Source: Gammaproteobacteria bacterium
Lineage (GTDB): Bacteria; Pseudomonadota; Gammaproteobacteria; HK1
Length of the DNA stretch: 8,798 bases
Direction: 5' to 3'
Assembly: GCA_013042035.1 (NCBI GenBank)
Contig: JABDQX010000183.1
Span: forward strand, 1 to 8,798
The notes beneath the pieces are model-generated. The model was not told where the DNA came from, made no database searches, and saw only the letters and a program-made list of their open reading frames with translations. The translations under genes and the position numbers were made by a program. Shown in pieces: positions 7,002-8,798 of the stretch (its first letter is position 1; each line of letters opens with the position of its first letter).

Positions 7002-7469
7002 CGCCGCAAGCTTTTTACGCACGCTGTCCGCATGCCCTGCGGCACGCACCCGGCGCCAGTGGTGCGCTACCTTTCCCGCCGGATCGATGAGTACCGTGGA
7101 ACGAATCACGCCCTCGGTTATCTTGCCATACATGTTCTTCTCCCCCCAGGCCCCGTATCGTTCCATGATCTCATGGTCCGTATCGCTGAGAAGCGTTATT
7201 TTCAATTGGTGTTTGGCGATGAATTTGCGGTGACGGTCAGCGTTGTCGGGACTGCACCCCATGACCACGGCGTCGAGTTGTTCGAATTGCGCAAGGTTAT
7301 CGGTAAATTCGCACGCCTCGGTTGTGCAACCCGGCGTGTTATCCTTGGGATAAAAGTACAACACAACCCATTTACCCCGTAGATCATCAATGGAGATCGG
7401 TTGTTCATTTTCGTCAGGCAAGGTAAAGGAAGGTGCCTGTTCACCCACTTCGATTTTTGTTTGTGTCAT
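6993..7469 (-). CDS. bcp: thioredoxin-dependent thiol peroxidase, Bcp/PrxQ-type peroxiredoxin
   Basis: A cytoplasmic peroxiredoxin that reduces hydrogen peroxide and organic hydroperoxides and is recycled by thioredoxin. With the start chosen here it has 158 residues, matching the family (156 in E. coli). The peroxidatic cysteine is C48 in YPKDNTPGCT, and C53 five residues on is the resolving cysteine of the atypical two-Cys Bcp type. Further landmarks are LLSDTDHEIMERYGAWGEK and the STVLIDPAGKV strand. The ATG at 7469 (reading down) is preferred because GGGA lies about 9 bases upstream and the Bcp core begins directly after it. In-frame ATGs at 7484 and 7520 would add 5 or 17 residues with poorer support. 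The gene is convergent with parA (9-bp coding overlap) and divergent from the glycosyltransferase. A peroxide-removing enzyme would suit an organism carrying oxygen-sensitive PFOR, but that link is inference. Confidence 0.95.
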   Translation of the reverse strand: MTQTKIEVGEQAPSFTLPDENEQPISIDDLRGKWVVLYFYPKDNTPGCTTEACEFTDNLAQFEQLDAVVMGCSPDNADRHRKFIAKHQLKITLLSDTDHEIMERYGAWGEKNMYGKITEGVIRSTVLIDPAGKVAHHWRRVRAAGHADSVRKKLAALR

Positions 7470-7536
7470 TTTTGTTTGTCCCATGGTGTTGGATATAAGG
7501 CGATTTCTGTCAAAAAACATACCAGCTTGCTTGTCC

Positions 7537-7616
7537 TTTTGCCCGTCTTGTGCGTTACGTCAACAGTTACATAGAACGACTATGCGCCTGTTGCCGCGCC
7601 TTGAATACGAACAAAA
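7537..7616. repeat. ~80-bp nested imperfect palindrome between bcp and the glycosyltransferase
   Basis: The element is symmetric about position 7577. The inner stem is CATAG (7570-7574) with CTATG (7580-7584) around AACGA. After a 3x3 internal loop comes CAACAG (7561-7566) with CTGTTG (7588-7593). Further out, TTTTG at 7537-7541 pairs with CAAAA at 7612-7616, CGT at 7544-7546 with ACG at 7607-7609, and TT at 7548-7549 with AA at 7604-7605. The outer layer is one base off the centre of the inner stems. It lies in the shared upstream region of two divergent genes. It could be a palindromic repeat (MITE- or REP-like) or a structured regulatory region. Confidence 0.65.
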
Positions 7617-7668
7617 TACGTCGCAATCCGGTATATTCTTTTCCGGCAATCACCTAATCTCGCTGGTA

Positions 7669-7690
7669 GAGACGCGGGTCATCGCGTCTC
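7669..7690. repeat. perfect 8-bp hairpin upstream of the glycosyltransferase
   Basis: The arms are GAGACGCG (7669-7676) and CGCGTCTC (7683-7690) with a 6-base loop GGTCAT. It ends 22 bases before the TTG start of the glycosyltransferase. The sequence recalls the GTAGAGACGCG...CGCGTCTC palindromes that I remember as dispersed intergenic repeats in other bacteria. A run of A's follows (7697 onward), so on the + strand it is not a terminator; read on the - strand there is no T-run on the right side either. Confidence 0.68.
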
Positions 7691-7712
7691 ATTCCCAAAA
7701 AGTATAAAAAAC

Positions 7713-8438
7713 TTGAACACTTTGCCAGACAAGAATTCTCGCCTTTCTATCATCATTCCCGCTCGCGACGAGGCTGAAAACATCATTGCTACCCTGTTGC
7801 CGCTCCAGGCCATGCGCCGGCGTGGACAGGAAGTCATCCTTGTGGATGGAGAAAGCCGCGACGAGACGGCCAAACATGCCGAGTCCCTGGCCGACCGGGT
7901 ACTGGTCACAACGCCGGGCCGTGCCCGGCAGATGAACGCCGGCGCGAATATTGCCCGAGGGGAGACCCTGTGGTTCCTGCACGCCGATACCCACGCCCCC
8001 GAAGACGCCGATCGAATCGTGCTCGATGCCCTATCCGGGCGAAAAACCTGGGGACGCTTCGATATCCGTCTGTCCGGTGGCCACCCGCTTCTTACTCTGG
8101 TGGCGAGGATGATGAACCTGCGTTCCCGGTTGACCGGTATTGCCACCGGTGATCAGGGGATATTCATGCGCCGAGACACTTTCGATGCACTCGGTGGTTT
8201 TCCGGAGCTGCCATTGATGGAGGACATCGAGATCAGTCGACGTCTCAAGGCGCTCGCCGGTTTCCCTGTTTGCCTGACGACGCCACTGGTGACCGCCAGC
8301 CGACGTTGGGAAGAAAACGGCATCGTGAGAACCATTCTATTGATGTGGGTTTTGCGGTTTGCCTTTGCGCTGGGCGTGGATCCTGCCCGGCTGACCAAGT
8401 GGTATCGTGGCCATTGCAGTAACCCGGCAATAAACTGA
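7713..8438 (+). CDS. GT2-family glycosyltransferase, TIGR04283 type
   Basis: A 241-residue GT-A fold family 2 glycosyltransferase. The pattern matches the TIGR04283 group, named in databases for a proposed link to arsenosugar synthesis; that role is not proven for most members. Motifs in order: LSIIIPARDEAENI (11-24, nucleotide-sugar binding), VILVDGESRDET (41-52), PGRARQMNAGA (68-78), FLHADT (88-93, with the metal-binding acidic D92), WGRFDIRL (113-120), GDQGIFMRR (146-154), and LMEDIEISRRLK (168-179, with the catalytic-region E170-D171). A hydrophobic C-terminal stretch (IVRTILLMWVLRFAFALGV, 204-222) may lie along or in the membrane. The only start giving the full domain is TTG at 7713, with no clear ribosome binding site, so the start is uncertain. 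Its frequent partner of the TIGR04282/DUF2064 type is not in the window. No terminator is seen before the convergent gspF. Confidence 0.88.
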   Translation: MNTLPDKNSRLSIIIPARDEAENIIATLLPLQAMRRRGQEVILVDGESRDETAKHAESLADRVLVTTPGRARQMNAGANIARGETLWFLHADTHAPEDADRIVLDALSGRKTWGRFDIRLSGGHPLLTLVARMMNLRSRLTGIATGDQGIFMRRDTFDALGGFPELPLMEDIEISRRLKALAGFPVCLTTPLVTASRRWEENGIVRTILLMWVLRFAFALGVDPARLTKWYRGHCSNPAIN

Positions 8439-8549
8439 TTTGACGCCGTGATTGAGATTGATAGGTGGCAAGACATGGGAGCTTCAGAGGGTGTCAGAAA
8501 ATTCCCGGTCGTCGCGAGGCGGTAGCCCGATTGCGGTCCCGCCACGCTC
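8439..8549. other. convergent intergenic spacer with weak structure
   Basis: This 111-base spacer lies between the stops of the glycosyltransferase and gspF. The only pairing seen is GGCGG (8518-8522) with CCGCC (8539-8543) across a 16-base gap, without a T-run, so no good intrinsic terminator can be called. A segment at 8487-8506 resembles the ends of some IS256-family elements, but there is no second end or transposase. Confidence 0.35.
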
Positions 8550-8798
8550 TTACACCACCAATTGATTCAAGTCGAAAATAGGCAGTAACACGGCAATCAC
8601 GATGAGCAGTACGATGCCGCCCATAATCAGAATAAGCAGCGGTTCGAAAATACCAAGGATGGCCGACAGAACGGTCTGCAGTTCCCGTTCCTGATTCAGC
8701 GCGGCCCGTTCCAGCATCTCTTCCAGGTTACCACTGCTTTCACCGCTTGCAATCAGGTGAAGCGCGATAGGCGGAAAATAGCCGCATCTGTCCAGCGC
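8550..8798 (-). CDS. gspF: type II secretion system inner-membrane protein GspF, C-terminal end (truncated by the window edge)
   Basis: GspF is the polytopic inner-membrane platform protein of the type II secretion system and contacts the GspE ATPase and the pseudopilus assembly. Only the last 82 residues are in the window; the stop is TAA on the - strand (8550-8552), and the frame is open to the right edge. The fragment reads FPPIALHLIASGESSGNLEE, then LERAALNQERELQ, then a long hydrophobic segment (ILGIFEPLLILIMGGIVLLI and on), and ends in LLPIFDLNQLVV. The SGESSGNLEEML motif and the LPIFxLNQLV ending are typical of GspF. The related type IV pilus protein PilC has the same fold but a different end, so GspF is preferred. 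No other gsp gene is visible; upstream genes would lie to the right of the window. Confidence 0.9.
   Translation of the reverse strand, partial: ALDRCGYFPPIALHLIASGESSGNLEEMLERAALNQERELQTVLSAILGIFEPLLILIMGGIVLLIVIAVLLPIFDLNQLVV

Noticed and set aside
7482..7520. Longer bcp forms starting at 7484 or 7520, and a TTGACA at 7513-7508 as a -35 box
   Set aside because: The added residues are outside the Bcp family and lack better ribosome binding sites; no good -10 lies at the right distance from the TTGACA.
7390..7707. Open + frame across the start of bcp and the intergenic region
   Set aside because: It begins antisense to bcp and runs through the palindromic elements; the product has no domain and there is no convincing start context.
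7679..8146. Open - frame opposite the glycosyltransferase (155 codons)
   Set aside because: The + strand encodes all GT2 motifs; the - product is Arg/Ser-rich and lacks any family pattern.

Overview
The window is a piece of a bacterial chromosome, most likely from a gammaproteobacterium. The grounds are an rsmG-parA pair of the chromosomal type, a GspF of the type II secretion system and a Bcp peroxiredoxin. The PFOR (NifJ) shows that the organism lives, at least at times, in anaerobic, microaerobic or nitrogen-fixing conditions. An affiliation with sulfur-oxidising groups (Thiotrichales or Chromatiales type) would fit but is only a guess. Core genes look GC-moderate (mid-fifties percent by eye). 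The stretch of about 3.2-4.5 kb is visibly more A/T-rich.

Layout, left to right. (1) The large C-terminal part of nifJ runs in from the left edge (+). (2) A short A/T-richer block follows (about 3176-4512). It holds an Uma2-family protein and an unrelated-looking protein with a PD-(D/E)XK pattern. Three hairpins surround or separate these genes. (3) A tight set of three genes on the + strand comes next: a dihydroorotate-dehydrogenase-like flavoprotein, rsmG and parA, with 20 and 30 bp gaps. (4) bcp lies on the - strand, its end overlapping the end of parA by 9 bp. (5) A shared intergenic region of about 240 bp between bcp and the next gene contains an imperfect palindrome of about 80 bp and a second, perfect hairpin. 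(6) A GT2 glycosyltransferase of the TIGR04283 type lies on + with a TTG start. (7) The C-terminal end of gspF lies on -, leaving the window at the right edge.

How the genes relate. PFOR and the DHOD-like flavoprotein are, as I recall, often neighbours in bacterial genomes. Here they are still close, but two nuclease-fold genes and hairpin repeats lie between them, which looks like an insertion. rsmG and parA are the middle of the widespread mnmG-rsmG-parA-parB chromosomal cluster, but both outer partners are missing here. The DHOD-like gene takes the place of mnmG, and a convergent bcp takes the place of parB. The window therefore reads as a rearranged, repeat-seeded stretch of core chromosome. 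I see no convincing new multi-gene defence or biosynthetic system. The most unusual items are the nuclease-fold insertion and the nested palindrome at 7537-7616. No tRNA, rRNA, CRISPR array or complete insertion sequence was seen.
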